DNA from: Pontederia crassipes
Taxonomy: Eukaryota > Streptophyta > Magnoliopsida > Commelinales > Pontederiaceae
DNA length: 64,000 nucleotides
Direction of reading: 5' to 3'
Assembly: GCA_030549335.1 (NCBI GenBank)
Contig: CM060191.1
Coordinates: 55,935,947 to 55,999,946 of the forward strand
A program made the position numbers and the translations under genes. Shown one piece after another: positions 24,717 through 35,800 of the stretch. Below the pieces are notes generated by a model. That model worked only from the letters and a program-made list of their open reading frames with translations. It made no database searches and was not told the origin of the DNA. Positions within the stretch are counted from its first letter, which is position 1. Each line of letters opens with the position of its first letter.

Positions 24717-24731
24717 AATTAGCACAAGTTG
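24717..24731. repeat. Right 15-bp direct repeat (LINE TSD)
   Basis: Exact copy of 8528-8542, placed right after the LINE A-run. The bases on either side differ between the two copies, as expected for a target duplication. Confidence 0.75.
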
Positions 24732-25642
24732 CAGAAAACAATAGGCGCATGAGACGAATCAGTCGTTCTACTGCGAAGGGATTTGATATATCATATATTT
24801 ATTTGGCATCTGCAGACCCTGTCCAAATTAATTTTTTTAAAAAATAAACTCTTTCACTAAGTGACGAAAACAAGATGGAAGCAGTGGATATTCATATAAA
24901 TGTAATTAATTATATAATAAACAGAGAAAAAAGAAATCCAAAGCGAAGTGAAGTACATATTCTATCGTAGATCTGCATCATTTTGTGTATTCCAGTCATT
25001 TTGTAATATTATTTACTTCATCAAGATCCGCGTGTCTCAGATAGTCAGATGTGGTACGTACATTATGTCATGTTAGACCAATTAGCTTTGTCACACTAAT
25101 ATTTATTTATACTGTATATAGTTCTAGAAGATTGCCGGTGAGAAACAATTAAACAAAGACAATCGCCTGTTGATTAATAAAATATATACTATTTATAGGT
25201 CAGTTACTCTTTTGTTTTTCTTATTTATTTATTAATGTTTAGCTAACTAAATTGCTTTAAAATTTCTTTGGCCATCTTTGTTTGTTTGTGTAGTACCGAA
25301 CCAATTTTATATTCCACTCACACATGGCTGTACCTCAGAACTCTGGTCATCATCTTTATCCCATCCGTTTTTCTCCTTTTTTGTCATATAAAGGTTTAAT
25401 ACTTCAAAAAAAATAGTCTTTACTACTAATTTAATAAAAAAATATGAAAACATATATTTCAATATTTTATATGGTTTAATACTTAGCTGTCTTTCACTCT
25501 GCTACCCAATGACAATAAGCCACGTTATTAACCTTTATCTCCTTTGACTGGCTGTTTGCCCTTCTATGGTTCTATTTGTCAGCAGTACAGCACTTGTTTT
25601 ATCTACTTGTTCGGACAATTATTTCATAGTGGTGATACTGCA
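24732..25642 (+). promoter_or_regulatory. Upstream region of PR-1 copy 2
   Basis: AT-rich 911 bp with no coding sequence. TATAAAG lies at 25387-25393, about 250 bp before the start codon, and a W-box core TTGACT lies at 25544-25549. WRKY factors bind W-boxes in PR gene promoters; this single site is only suggestive. Before the LINE inserted, this stretch plus 8428-8542 would have been a shared divergent promoter of about 1.03 kb. Confidence 0.4.
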
Positions 25643-26164
25643 ATGGCCAATTCTCCGATGAGCATGAGCTCCTCCAAGCGCACCGTGGCTCTGATCTGTC
25701 TCGCCGTTCTGGTACTAATTCACACCGCCTCCGCGCAGAACTCCCCCGATGACTTCGTGAAAGGCCACAACGCCGCTCGGTCCGCCGTCGGCGTCGGTCC
25801 GGTGGCGTGGAACGCCACCGTGGCGGCCTACGCCAGTAACTACGCCAACCAACGAATGGGCGACTGCTCCCTCGTCCTCTCGAACGGCACCTACGGCGAG
25901 ATCGTGTTCGAGGGGTCCGCCGGCAAGGACTGGACGGCCCAGGACGCCATTGGTTTCTGGGTAGAGGGTAAGGCGTTCTACAACCACGACAACAACACTT
26001 GCGCCGCCGGGAAGGAGGGCGAGTGCCTGTCCTACGAGCAGGTCGTCTGGGCGAAGTCGACCAGCATCGGTTGTGCCCGCGTCGTTTGCACAAACAATGG
26101 CGGCGTCTTCATCAACTGCAACTATTACCCTGCCGGTAACGTGATCGGCGAAAGGCCTTATTGA
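25643..26164 (+). CDS. PR-1 protein copy 2 (CAP superfamily)
   Basis: Encodes a secreted pathogenesis-related protein 1, 173 residues and intronless, as is normal for the family. The first in-frame ATG is at 25643. Residues 1-31 form a signal peptide ending TASA before Q32, giving the usual N-terminal Gln. HNAAR is at 42-46, the second CAP motif at 84-89 reads YGEIVF where most members have YGEN, and the third at 128-136 reads CLSYEQVVW where most have CGHYTQVVW, so a conserved His (130) and Thr (132) are replaced by Ser and Glu. Six Cys remain (75, 120, 128, 144, 149, 159), enough for three disulfides. The C-terminal 11 residues PAGNVIGERPY after CNYY fit the CAPE signalling peptide. Codons are GC-rich in third positions. 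It faces away from copy 1. Confidence 0.95.
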   Translation: MANSPMSMSSSKRTVALICLAVLVLIHTASAQNSPDDFVKGHNAARSAVGVGPVAWNATVAAYASNYANQRMGDCSLVLSNGTYGEIVFEGSAGKDWTAQDAIGFWVEGKAFYNHDNNTCAAGKEGECLSYEQVVWAKSTSIGCARVVCTNNGGVFINCNYYPAGNVIGERPY

Positions 26165-27095
26165 GATCAGATGGACGGAAGGTGGTGGTGGTGGTGTGTA
26201 TATTTCTCTGGATGGATTAAGTTTGTATAATCCATGATAGGCCACATACTCGACGAGATGTTATTTATCGCTCATTAATTATTTGTCCATCTTTCTTGGT
26301 TTCGAGAGTACCAAGTGCGAGTTCAGCGACTTCTCAAGTTGTATGGATAAAAGTTAAAGTTTCAGAAGGAAAGATAAAAGTAATCGAGCTGCTTTAAGAG
26401 AGATCTTTTTTCTTTAACAATTTGGTTGAGAATTTGGATCGTCACAACTGAAGATTTTATTAGGAGCGAACATCAGATTTAATCAGTCTGGACCGACCCT
26501 TCGACTGTGCTCTGTGCGCACTGCGCATGATCAGATTTTTTTATATGAATATTTTTATCTCTTGGATCCCTTAAAATCCTTCTGGGATATTTTTTATTTG
26601 AATATTTCTCGTTTAATATTATGCTAATATTTTTAAGTTTTATATGTTAAAATGAAAAGATATAAATCACTAAAATAATAATATAAAGAAAATATAAAAC
26701 TTTGTTATGACTTACTAGGACAAATTTAAAAAAAAAATTACGCATAACTGCACATGTAAAATTAGTACAGAGACGGGATCATAGACAATGGCAAAGCCAC
26801 TTATTGGGCCTTTCCGTACAGACATGAAAGTGTGATTCATTTGTGAAACTTCACGATCATACCCAAATCTACTGGGGGATTACTACTATGGGCTTTGTTG
26901 TATTTGTTTCTATCACGACCCACTAATAGTTTTCAATTTTTTTATGAAAATATTTTTAATTTGTGCGACGACGCAAGTAACTATTGGGTGAGCCTGCAAA
27001 ATTTTGATTTCAAATCATTATTGTTGAATCCGATATTTAGTCTCCATGTTTTTTATTATAACAAATAAAATTGGAAGTACGACTTACTAATTTAT
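26165..27095. other. Downstream of PR-1 copy 2, nothing recognised
   Basis: The first 150 bases, with a GGTGGTGG run, are probably 3' UTR. The rest is AT-rich intergenic DNA without recognisable repeats or genes. Confidence 0.4.
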
Positions 27096-27099
27096 ACTT

Positions 27100-29560
27100 G
27101 AGTGATGATAATATAGATATAAGATTAACAATAATATGTATATGGAAGGACTCGAGAAGTAAAAATAAATTAAAAAAGCAAATCGGAGACTAACTGGTCG
27201 ATTTACGAGTCGATCTGTCAACCTGTCAATCGAATGATAAATTCGAGAAGTAGCTAGAAAATGTCGAGATAATTTCGGTTGAATAATTGGTTGAAGACCG
27301 AGTAGGAAAAAAATTACAGTAAAAAAATGTCAAAACTATGTTGGTCAAAATGTTAATCGACTGACCCGAAAAAAGTCATAAACATAAAATGTTGAGACAA
27401 TGTCGATTAAATAGTCGGTCGATCGATCAGAAGAAAAGCCACAATTAGAAATGCCGAGATGTGTCAATCGAATGTTTAGAAGGCGAGCTGTGCAAATATT
27501 GCAACGGTCACATTCATCAATCGACTGATGTCATCGATCGATCGGTCCCTGAGTGACATGCAAAGTAACAGTCATATTTTAATCTAAAAAGCCTGAAAAA
27601 AGTGTTGGACGTCCACAACACCTAGAAAAACATATAAACTAAGTACCATCCAAGTAAGGAAAATCACTCTATAGCTACTTATAAGTTGAAAATCACTCTT
27701 TAGAGCTCAAATTTACAAATAATCCCTTCCCTCTACGAGTTTCTAAGTGTGAACATAAGAGAAAGTTGAAAGGAATCATTGTGTTATTATTTTGAGTAAG
27801 TTTTAGGGCTTCTTATAAGAAAAGATGTGCCTTACCTCTTGAGCAAAGAATAAGGCAGTGTGTTGTAGAAAATGTTACTCTACGAGAAAAGAGAAAATTA
27901 GTAGATCTTCAATAGTCTTGAGGTCAAGAAGTTTGAATGAGGACATAGGCCAAAGAATTTGGTTGAATCTCGTATCCTGAGTTTGATTCTTCTTAATTTC
28001 TCTTTACTATTATATTATTGCTTACGATCATTTTTCAAGAAAATGATTTCAAGACTTCCATGAAGATTTTTATACAACAATTAATCCCCCTTTTGGTGCT
28101 TTCAATTCTACTATTGGAATCAGAGATAGATTAATCTAGTTTTAAATTTTAAATATTTTAGATTAAGGACATCAAGTGATTTTACGCCTTCCGAAGGTCA
28201 AACAATAAATTGGCCTCCACTTTTCAATGCATCAAAATTTTCATATTGAAATAATAGGATGCAAGCAAAGTATATTATATTAATATTGACATGTGGGATA
28301 TTATTCAAAATGTTTTAAACTTATGTGGAAAGTCACATTTAGAATACATTGAAGGAGAAAGATTTTTATTGAAACTTGATTGGAAAGCTAAGAATATTTT
28401 TTATTGTACTTTGGATGCTATCGATTTTAATCGAATTTCTAATTATGAAAGTGCTCATCAAATTTGAAAAAAAGCTTATTATTACACATGAAGAAACTAT
28501 ATTAAACATTTTAAATAATCAATATGTTTCTTTCAAGATGCTTGATAATGAATATATAAATTAAATAGTTGTTAGATTTAGTAATATTGTTGTCTTAACA
28601 TCTTTGGGTGAACCACGAACTAACCCTCAAAAAGTTAAAAAAAACTCTTAACTCTCTATCATCCAAGTGGCATACAAGAACTGTTATTCAAGAGAAGAAT
28701 TTGAATAAATTGGACTTTGATAATCTCATAGGACATCTTTTAACCTATGATATTGGAATAATATGAAGAAGCAAATATTCCTAAAAAGAAAACTTTGACT
28801 TTAAAAGCAAGTAAGAATGAGGAGAAACCTGCGAAAATATGGAAAAACTTTTTTCTATATGCCAAGAAGCTAGATAAGTATCTCAAATTTATCAAGCAAA
28901 AGAAGAAAAATAATTTTACCAAGAAAATGTCATCATCAAGCAAAAATCAAGTGACATATTTTGAAGGTAAGAAAGTTGAGTACTACAAGAATGAGTGTCC
29001 AAATTTACTTAAGAAAGAAAAGAATGAAGAAACATTTAAGAAGAATAAAAAGACTCTTTAAGCCGCATGAGATGAAAAGTGAAGATAAGAAAAAGCGATG
29101 CTTCAAAGTCCTCAATCGATGATGACGAAGTATACTTTTGTCTAATGGTAAATGAATAAAAGGTAAATTCTAATTTCTTCGATGAAGATGATTCTCTAAA
29201 TATGCATGAAAAGTTTAGAAAACTTATCCAAATATATATTATCCTTAAAAAATATGAAACTTTGAAAACTGACTTCAAAAATTTAAAGGAGAACAATAAA
29301 CAAAATCTTGATTGTGAACATTGCAAAACCTTAAATGATGAAAATTCTAGACGAATTAAAAATGGAAAATCTTCTGTTAATAATTCTTTTGAAAAACAAA
29401 ATGTTGAGATTGTAGATTTAAAAAAGGAAGTTGAGGATTTAAAAATGGAACTTCAAAAATTTTCAAATAAAAAAATGCTTGATGTCATGCTTTATGGTTC
29501 TAGAGTACTTTCAAACAAAAAGGAACTTGATTTTAATTTTTCGAAAAGAAACATGATAGA
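27100..29560 (+). mobile_element. Ty1/copia remnant: LTR end, PBS and gag
   Basis: The left portion (to about 28112) behaves like an LTR and leader. At 28114-28125 TTGGAATCAGAG is a mutated tRNA-Met primer site. A gag follows with UBN2-type signature: DWKAKNIFYCTLDAI-like sequence near 28380-28420, a HEETILN segment near 28490, and a decayed zinc knuckle (KKVEYYKNECP near 28964-28996) in which two Cys and the His are replaced. It then runs into a coiled-coil frame (29202-29560) rich in Lys, Glu and Asn. Stops and frameshifts abound. Neither pol nor a 3' LTR is present. The start coordinate is approximate. Confidence 0.65.
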
Positions 29561-29562
29561 AG

Positions 29563-29640
29563 GTATTATCAGAATACCTCGTGGTGGAAGAAGTTTTGAC
29601 GTAGATTTTTCTACATTGTTTCTAAAAATTGACAGCCTAT
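29563..29640 (-). repeat. Reverse fragment of the copia LTR at 33143
   Basis: Read in reverse, this fragment matches the last part of the 33143-33529 LTR: TATTATCAGAATACCTCGT, GGAAGA and TTTTTCTACATTGTTTC align with their counterparts with scattered changes. It abuts the gag remnant directly. Confidence 0.65.
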
Positions 29641-29860
29641 AGTTGGCTAACTACACTATAAGTTTAATCTAACATGTCCTATCAATTGACAGAAGATCAT
29701 CCACACCTAGCTAATTAGGTCACTTTTTTTATGATCGCAATGGATGCAACTCGTCTAATTCTAATATATATAAAGGTATAAGCAAAAGTACGTGAACATA
29801 TTAGCTAATTAATCATACACATTTTATATAGGAGTAACCACTACATGTCTTGCAAGATGC

Positions 29861-29981
29861 TTTACATCAAATAACTTTGACTGATTGATGGATCCAGCTT
29901 TACATCAAATAACTTTGATTCATGACTGATTGATGGATCCAGCTTTACATGAAATAACTTTGATTGATTGATGGATCCAAC
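29861..29981. repeat. Three tandem copies of a 38-45 bp unit
   Basis: Units start at 29861, 29899 and 29944 with TTTACATCAAATAACTTTGA (or one change) and end GATTGATGGATCCAGC. The second unit has 7 extra bases. Confidence 0.85.
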
Positions 29982-30359
29982 GAAATCCGTCAAAAACAAT
30001 TAATTGGATTTTCCAACAAGACTACGTTGTTGAAAAAAATACTAAAATCGTCATTATTTCTGATGGATATCGTCATCGTAAAGGCATTCTTTGAGACTTT
30101 CAACCAGATTAACCCGTCGAAGATTCTCGAAAGACGAACGACTTTTGAAACTTTCAATGGGAGTTATTCATTGGAAGTTACACGTTAGAAGACTAAAAAG
30201 GGAGCTACTGGCATGGTTCAACTATTTCTTGCTTTTGTCTACTTTCTTTGTTAATTTCTTTCATCAGTGTAAACTATGTATAGTCTCAAAAAGTATACAG
30301 AAATATTCACTTTCCCTTCTAAAAAAACTATCATATGTAATTAGTTAGAAATACAATAT
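29982..30359. other. Unassigned, CACTA-like motifs
   Basis: Contains scattered pieces such as CCCGTCGAAG and GATGGATATCGTCATCG that recall the subterminal motifs of the CACTA family elsewhere in the window, but no termini. Two short open frames are not convincing. Confidence 0.3.
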
Positions 30360-31140
30360 TGTTATTGCATGGGATTTTTGTAAACGTGTTTATTAGATCA
30401 GGCAGCTCAGTTTGTCCGCTGTCCGACCCAGTAACATATTGACTAGTTCATTCGAGTTCAGGCCCGGCCATCCAAGTTCTTAACGAGCGCGGGCCTATAT
30501 CAGGTTGGAAAAGTTATTCATCCGTTTGTCCAGTACCAATAGTCCAATATTCATCCAATAATTTATTAGTCGCTCGTTAGTCTATCCATTAATCGTTAAT
30601 AAATTGAACTTACTAAAATAGTGGTTTTTATTTTATTAATTTAATTTATTAGTTTCTTACTTTTTACTAAAATACCAATAATTTATTAATTTACTTAATA
30701 TGATATAAAATATGTAATATTTCATTTTCAGCACAATGAATTTTCAAACTACTTCAGTCGTGGATGTAGCTATAAATCGAACCACGTAAATATTTGATCT
30801 CTCTTATTTATATTTGACAATTTAATGAGAAAATATATAATAATAAATTAAGGAATAACATATTATTATTTTTTTTACTATCTACCATAAGATAGATAAT
30901 TTTCTCAAGATATTGTAAAAAATTAGAAAACTTTAATGAATTAGTCTGACTCGTCTAATTGTCGGCCCGTCTGTTAAGGTCTGAGAGGTTTTAATGGGGC
31001 GAACTATATTAGACACTTATTGGACAGTCCGATGTTCATCTGATAACATAACGAGTTGACCGGATCCGTCCAATATCCGATCAACGTCCGATTGATCAAA
31101 TCTATTAGAGGCCCGTTCGATCCGTTAAGCACCTCTAGGT
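30360..31140. mobile_element. hAT-like non-autonomous fragment
   Basis: The right edge read in reverse begins TAGAGGTGCTTAACGGATCG and carries alternating GTCCG/CGGAC words on both sides of an AT-rich centre. This resembles the GGGTGC...GGGCCGGGC pattern of plant hAT non-autonomous elements. No clean 8-bp duplication was found, so the call is tentative. Confidence 0.35.
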
Positions 31141-31749
31141 GTTTGGGAAGAGGATTATTATCTATAGAATAGGATTATTGTTCAATTAGATTTATTATTT
31201 TATGTTTTATTCAAAAACAAGAAAAAAATACTATATTTGGATGCCAATGAAATAGCAGTAATAAATTAGATAAGAGTACATAAAATAATTATTCAGCATA
31301 ACTTTTTAGATAAGAATAGTTAAACTTCACTTTTTAATTTACATTCATAACTATTGTTTGACGGGATAACTAATTCAATTCATTTTTTTACTTGTTTGGA
31401 GAATAATCATCTTATAATCTAATTATTCTATTTTCAAACATAGGCGTTTTTGTTCTTGACTCATTTTTTCTTCCACTTGTAACCACCCGCAACTCCATAT
31501 TTGCCTTTCACATAAAAGAATTTGTACTTTTTTTCATCCCATCAAATAAAAAACATTTGTTTGGAAAACAAATGGAATTAGCCATTGATCCAGCTCTTAT
31601 TCTTAACCAAAGAGGGCCTATTATAGATCATAGGATCAAAGAATTAGATTAATCCAAAGTTTCTATAGTTTTGGATATCATATGATTTTTATTTTGATTA
31701 TAAATGAGGCATTGGATAGTGTTTGGTTTAAAAATAAATTTTGCTAGAA
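31141..31749. other. AT-rich intergenic DNA, MITE-like edges
   Basis: GTGTTTGGGAAGAGGATTAT near 31139 and a CAAACATAG near 31435 in opposite sense hint at a MITE, but the arms pair poorly. Nothing else was recognised. Confidence 0.3.
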
Positions 31750-32255
31750 TGATTCGTGATCAATAGCCTTCATCCTCTACGTGGTTCACGGGTCGGCTCA
31801 CTCCAAATGCGGCCGGTCCAGCGCAAGATCAGCCGGTTCATTGCAACGAGTTAGGGCTCTCGCAAATTTGGCCTCTTTGGTTTCATCCTTCACGCGACTC
31901 TTCGACGAACGACGAGCGCCCCGAACGATCTTTACCAGACTCTTAGAGGAAATTTGGCGGCGAACGACGAGCAACTGCGACTTCCATAGTCAGCGATGTC
32001 TACGAGCGGCGCCAACTTTGATTGGCGGTGACGTGTGCGAGCGACGATGTGTGCGAGCGGCGATGATGTATGCGAGCAACGATGACTTCTATGATCAAAA
32101 TGACTTCCTTAGTCGACTGCGAGCATCTGCGTGATACGACATCTGCAGACAACATGCAAAAAACCCATTTGTGATCTAGGACGCTGGAGCGGCCGCATTT
32201 GGAGTGAACCGGTTCATTGAAATGCACAAAGAATGAGGGCCGTTGATTGCAGATC
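31750..32255. mobile_element. TIR element with GC-rich arms
   Basis: Arms at about 31750-31835 and 32165-32255 are inverted copies: CACTCCAAATGCGGCCG and CCAGCG appear in both, as do GATCAATAGCC/GATTGCAG-type outer parts. The centre holds repeated GTGTGCGAGCGACGATG units. Open frames on both strands follow from the symmetry and GC content. Likely a Mutator-like MITE. Confidence 0.6.
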
Positions 32256-33142
32256 GTACATCCCAACAAGTAGGGAGCAAGATGCCCCCCACTTTAATAG
32301 GGAGCATGAACATTAGATCCTTATTTTAAAGTACATATTATTCTTTTACATATATTATGTTTAGACTTTTATTGAAAAGTAAACAAATAATGGAACATTG
32401 TTGTTCTCGCCATGAGTAAGAATAGATATTTCATCATTGTAATGATTAAGAATATAGTGGTTTTGTAGGTTTTCAGGTGATTTAAAAAACAATAACTTAT
32501 TTCAATTATTAATTATGTTTACATTATTCTTATAATAATTGATCATTTATCAAGTTACTCATTTACCAAATGCTAGGATTTTACTTGTACATTTAAGACA
32601 GCATTACAGTAGACAAGGAGGAGAGGGGAATGATATTCTCCAAATATAATCAAACATCATGTAGAATAAACATAAAATAGTCATACTTTGATTTTCTAAA
32701 AATCAATTTAAAAAAGTGAACCGCTACTTTGAACCCATGAATTAGAATATAGATATTCTTTCAAAACAAATGAAAATAGATATTCCCTCTTTTAACATTT
32801 TTCCAATCATATTTTATTATTTATTATTTATTCATATATTATTATTTTTATTATTACAATAATGAATTCAACTATTCGTAATGAAATATTTAAATATTAA
32901 ATATTATACTTTAAAATTATATTCTTCTCAAAGCAAACACGAATGAGACTAAAAATATATTTACTTTTTTAAGAAATATGATATTACATCATTTTATTTT
33001 ATTAAAAAATATCTTTCAACCAAATGGCCCCATATAGGACCTTGGAATCTACTTCCTATTCTCGTGGGATTAAGGAAAATGGATTGACTAGAAAATCTTG
33101 AACCAAACAGGGGGCCTACGTGTCGTAAAATTAATGAGGGAT
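32256..33142. other. AT-rich intergenic DNA
   Basis: No genes, terminal repeats or RNA genes seen. CCAAACAGGGGGCC near 33102 resembles a MITE edge without a visible partner. Confidence 0.35.
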
Positions 33143-33529
33143 TGTTCGACATACGCCCGTTATGGGCCCATCGTGCATGGCCCAACTGCAGTTGGGGTAA
33201 CTGCACATCAGCAGTTATCTAAATATATGAAGTTGATACTTCATATCGGGTGGTAGTTGTCGGTTCAGTGGGCATGACACTGCTGTCCGACGTCGAGGCT
33301 GTTCATCCAAGTCCACTGCAATCCGACAAATAGCCGACAGGCTGCCGCACTCTCGCCTGGATTTCGTCGACATTCGTGGTATATGAATTGTGAATAAGTG
33401 TTCTCCTTCCTCGTGATCGAGTTTCCGACGATGAGTCCGAAACAACGTAGAAAAGTCTTCGACGATCCGTCTTCCGCTACGAGGTATTCCGATAATACAT
33501 CTGATTATTATATGTACCAATTCCTTCAA
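33143..33529 (+). repeat. Copia 5' LTR
   Basis: Starts TGTTCGACATACGCCCGT and ends CCAATTCCTTCAA before the primer site. Paired with 44039-44423. Confidence 0.88.
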
Positions 33530-33542
33530 TTAGTATCAGAGC
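33530..33542 (+). other. Copia primer-binding site
   Basis: TTAGTATCAGAGC, one change from the initiator tRNA-Met complement TTGGTATCAGAGC, directly after the LTR. Confidence 0.8.
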
Positions 33543-33769
33543 CGAAATGACTTTTCTCGTTTATTTTTTGGACTGTGCAATTTTTTTTGCGTCTTCGGTT
33601 ATAAGACCATAACCGAAGAATGAAATACTTTTCGTTGTCATTTTTCGTACAAATTCACCCCGAATTATTGTATACTCATTTTTAATTATTTTCCTAAATT
33701 AAAAAAAAAGGAAAAAATGTCACTGTTCAGTAATTAAAAAAAATGGTGCTACAGTGCCATCAGCACTGT

Positions 33770-33960
33770 AGCGCGCTACAATGAGCGCGCGGGCCTATGG
33801 CCCGCCGCGCGGCACTGTTCGGCGCGGCACGCGCAGGGGCCTCGGCCCGCTGCGCGGCACCACATAGCGCGATGCGCGCGCGGGCTTCGGCCCTCTGCGC
33901 ACCGCCGCCTGATTCAGCGAGCGGATCATGGCCAGCTGCGCGACGCGTGCAGGCCAGTGG
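33770..33960. repeat. GC-rich palindromic repeat, about 45-60 bp units
   Basis: Three units each contain GCGCGGCAC or a variant and GGGCC(TAT/TC/TTC)GGCCC palindromes, near 33790, 33838 and 33883. The neighbourhood is AT-rich on the left. The nested LTR element begins 12 bases after this block. Confidence 0.7.
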
Positions 33961-33971
33961 CACGGTGTGCG

Positions 33972-34638
33972 TGTCACGGGGTCATTCTCGGACACTAGAT
34001 CACGTGCGGCGACTAGCCGGATAGACACCTAGCCAAGCCTGTTTTGAGTTTGCAGCGGAAGTTTTATGGTCGAGACGACTTTGCCGAGAGTCGCTCTTAT
34101 AGGCATTCAAACATGGACATGACTAGAGTGTTGGACTACTCGTCACGAGACCGTGGCATTAGCGCGTTGCGGCACTAACGTAGGCGCTTGGGCGCTTAAA
34201 GTCCGAAGGGGCGACGAAGGGATCATGGGACGCCACGAAGGGACACCGATGTGAGTTGCCACCCCACGCTCAAGGCCATGACACTAGAATTAAAGGAAAT
34301 CTTACTTGTATTAAATATGATGAAACATAACATACAATTGGGCCTCGGAAGGCACTAGTGAACTCCTCCTAGTGTACCGTAGGTATAGGAGTCTTGTTAC
34401 ATATTGAAGATGCAAAAGACGTATCCTACGGGAACGTCACCTACTTGGCCATTCATAAGGACGGCCTTACAAGATAAATGCCCTAAGGGCGGATAACTTG
34501 GTACTCTGCAATATTACGCAGTGCGGGGCGGCTGCATGTGTTCCATGTTTTCGGCGCTGAGCGGCCGAGGGCTATAAGTTGAGCGGCACTGGTGCCGCGA
34601 GGCTTCACGCTTCGTGTCACGGGAAACGCCCCGTGACA
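33972..34638 (-). repeat. Nested element 3' LTR
   Basis: A 667-bp LTR with near-perfect short inverted ends, TGTCACGGGG and CCCCGTGACA. Read on minus, it follows a G-rich tract. Confidence 0.82.
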
Positions 34639-34654
34639 TTCTCCCCCACCAAAG
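34639..34654 (-). other. Polypurine tract of nested element
   Basis: On minus CTTTGGTGGGGGAGAA directly precedes the LTR start TGTCACGG. Confidence 0.78.
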
Positions 34655-35099
34655 TCGGCGACGCCCCAGACGCCGTTGTCCGGGCTTCCTCGGGGCCTTC
34701 GTCTTGAGTCTTGACTTCGCTTGTCTCGTTCAATTCTGCCTTCTTTGCCTTGACTTCAACTTCACCAGCATCATATAACGCCAGGAATGCCCACTCCTTG
34801 GGGTCTCGCTGAGGACTCCTCCCTCAGGCCTGCTTCGCTCGCTGATCCTTCGTCCAATCCGGGGTCATCACTTGTGCAGCGCTAGTGGAGTCCGCCATGT
34901 GCGGTCTGACTTCATCAAGCAACTATCCGTCCATCAAGTCTCTGTTGGCTTCACTTCTCTTCGACTTGCGCAGCGTCAACTTGTGTGGTTTGGCTTCTTT
35001 GGGGGTGAAACAACTCTTGTATGCCTTCAGGAATAGCGCGGAGAAGAGTTGTCTCAGGGTCGTGTAGAACACGATGAAGAGTCTCGCCATTCGACCTGC

Positions 35100-35800
35100 A
35101 TGACTTGACTCGATGCCTTCATGTTGCGGATGGCCGCAGCATAAGGTCTCCCTTCCGTCGAATGCGAAGTACAGGACCATCTCACCCTCGATGATCATTC
35201 TTGAATTTCGACGGCTTGAAACAGCACAAGCTCTCCGATGTCGATGCTTGTAGCTTGTCTGCTTCGGGTGCCTGGGGTCGCTATGATGAGCGACGAAAGT
35301 CTTCCCACGGATGCTCTGAGATGCTTCCGGTCTTTTTGTGGGCTTGACTCAACGTATCTATGTTGCAAATGATTGCAACGTAGAGTCTTCCATACCTCTG
35401 CCGAACGAAAAGCGCAGGACCACCTCCTCCTTGGTGATCACCTGATGTTTCGGCAGTCTTGAGGCGGGACAAGGTTCTTTGATATGACAATCCATGCCTT
35501 GTCCATCCAAGTCGCCATAGTGGGCGACGAGAATCTCCCCACGTTTCCTTGTGGTTCAACTCGCTGTCCCCAAGTTGCAGATGGCTGCACCATTGAGTCC
35601 TTCGTCCGTCGAGCCTTGAGAACAGCTCCACCTTCCCCTTGGTGGACAAGAGATATCTCGATGGCTTGAGATGGAGCAAGGTTCTTTGGTATAACATTCC
35701 GCACCTTGTCCACTCCCAGTCGCTATAGTGAGCGACGATGAGGGTCTCTCCACATGTGCCTGTGGTTCGACTTGCTTCTCCTGCTTCGATGGGCGATCTT
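35100..35800. repeat. Tandem repeat of about 210-230 bp in nested element
   Basis: Three to four diverged units. Anchors are TTGCGGATGGCCGCA (about 35125), TTGCAAATGATTGCA (about 35357) and TTGCAGATGGCTGCA (about 35573), plus CAAGGTTCTTTGRTATRACA at 35470 and 35678, and a GTCGCYATAGTGRGCGACGA word in each unit. The array gives overlapping open frames on both strands. Confidence 0.75.

Noticed and set aside
25599..26245. Long minus-strand frames opposite PR-1 copy 2
   Set aside because: They are shadows of the GC-rich PR-1 reading frame with Arg/Pro- or Val/Gly-biased composition.
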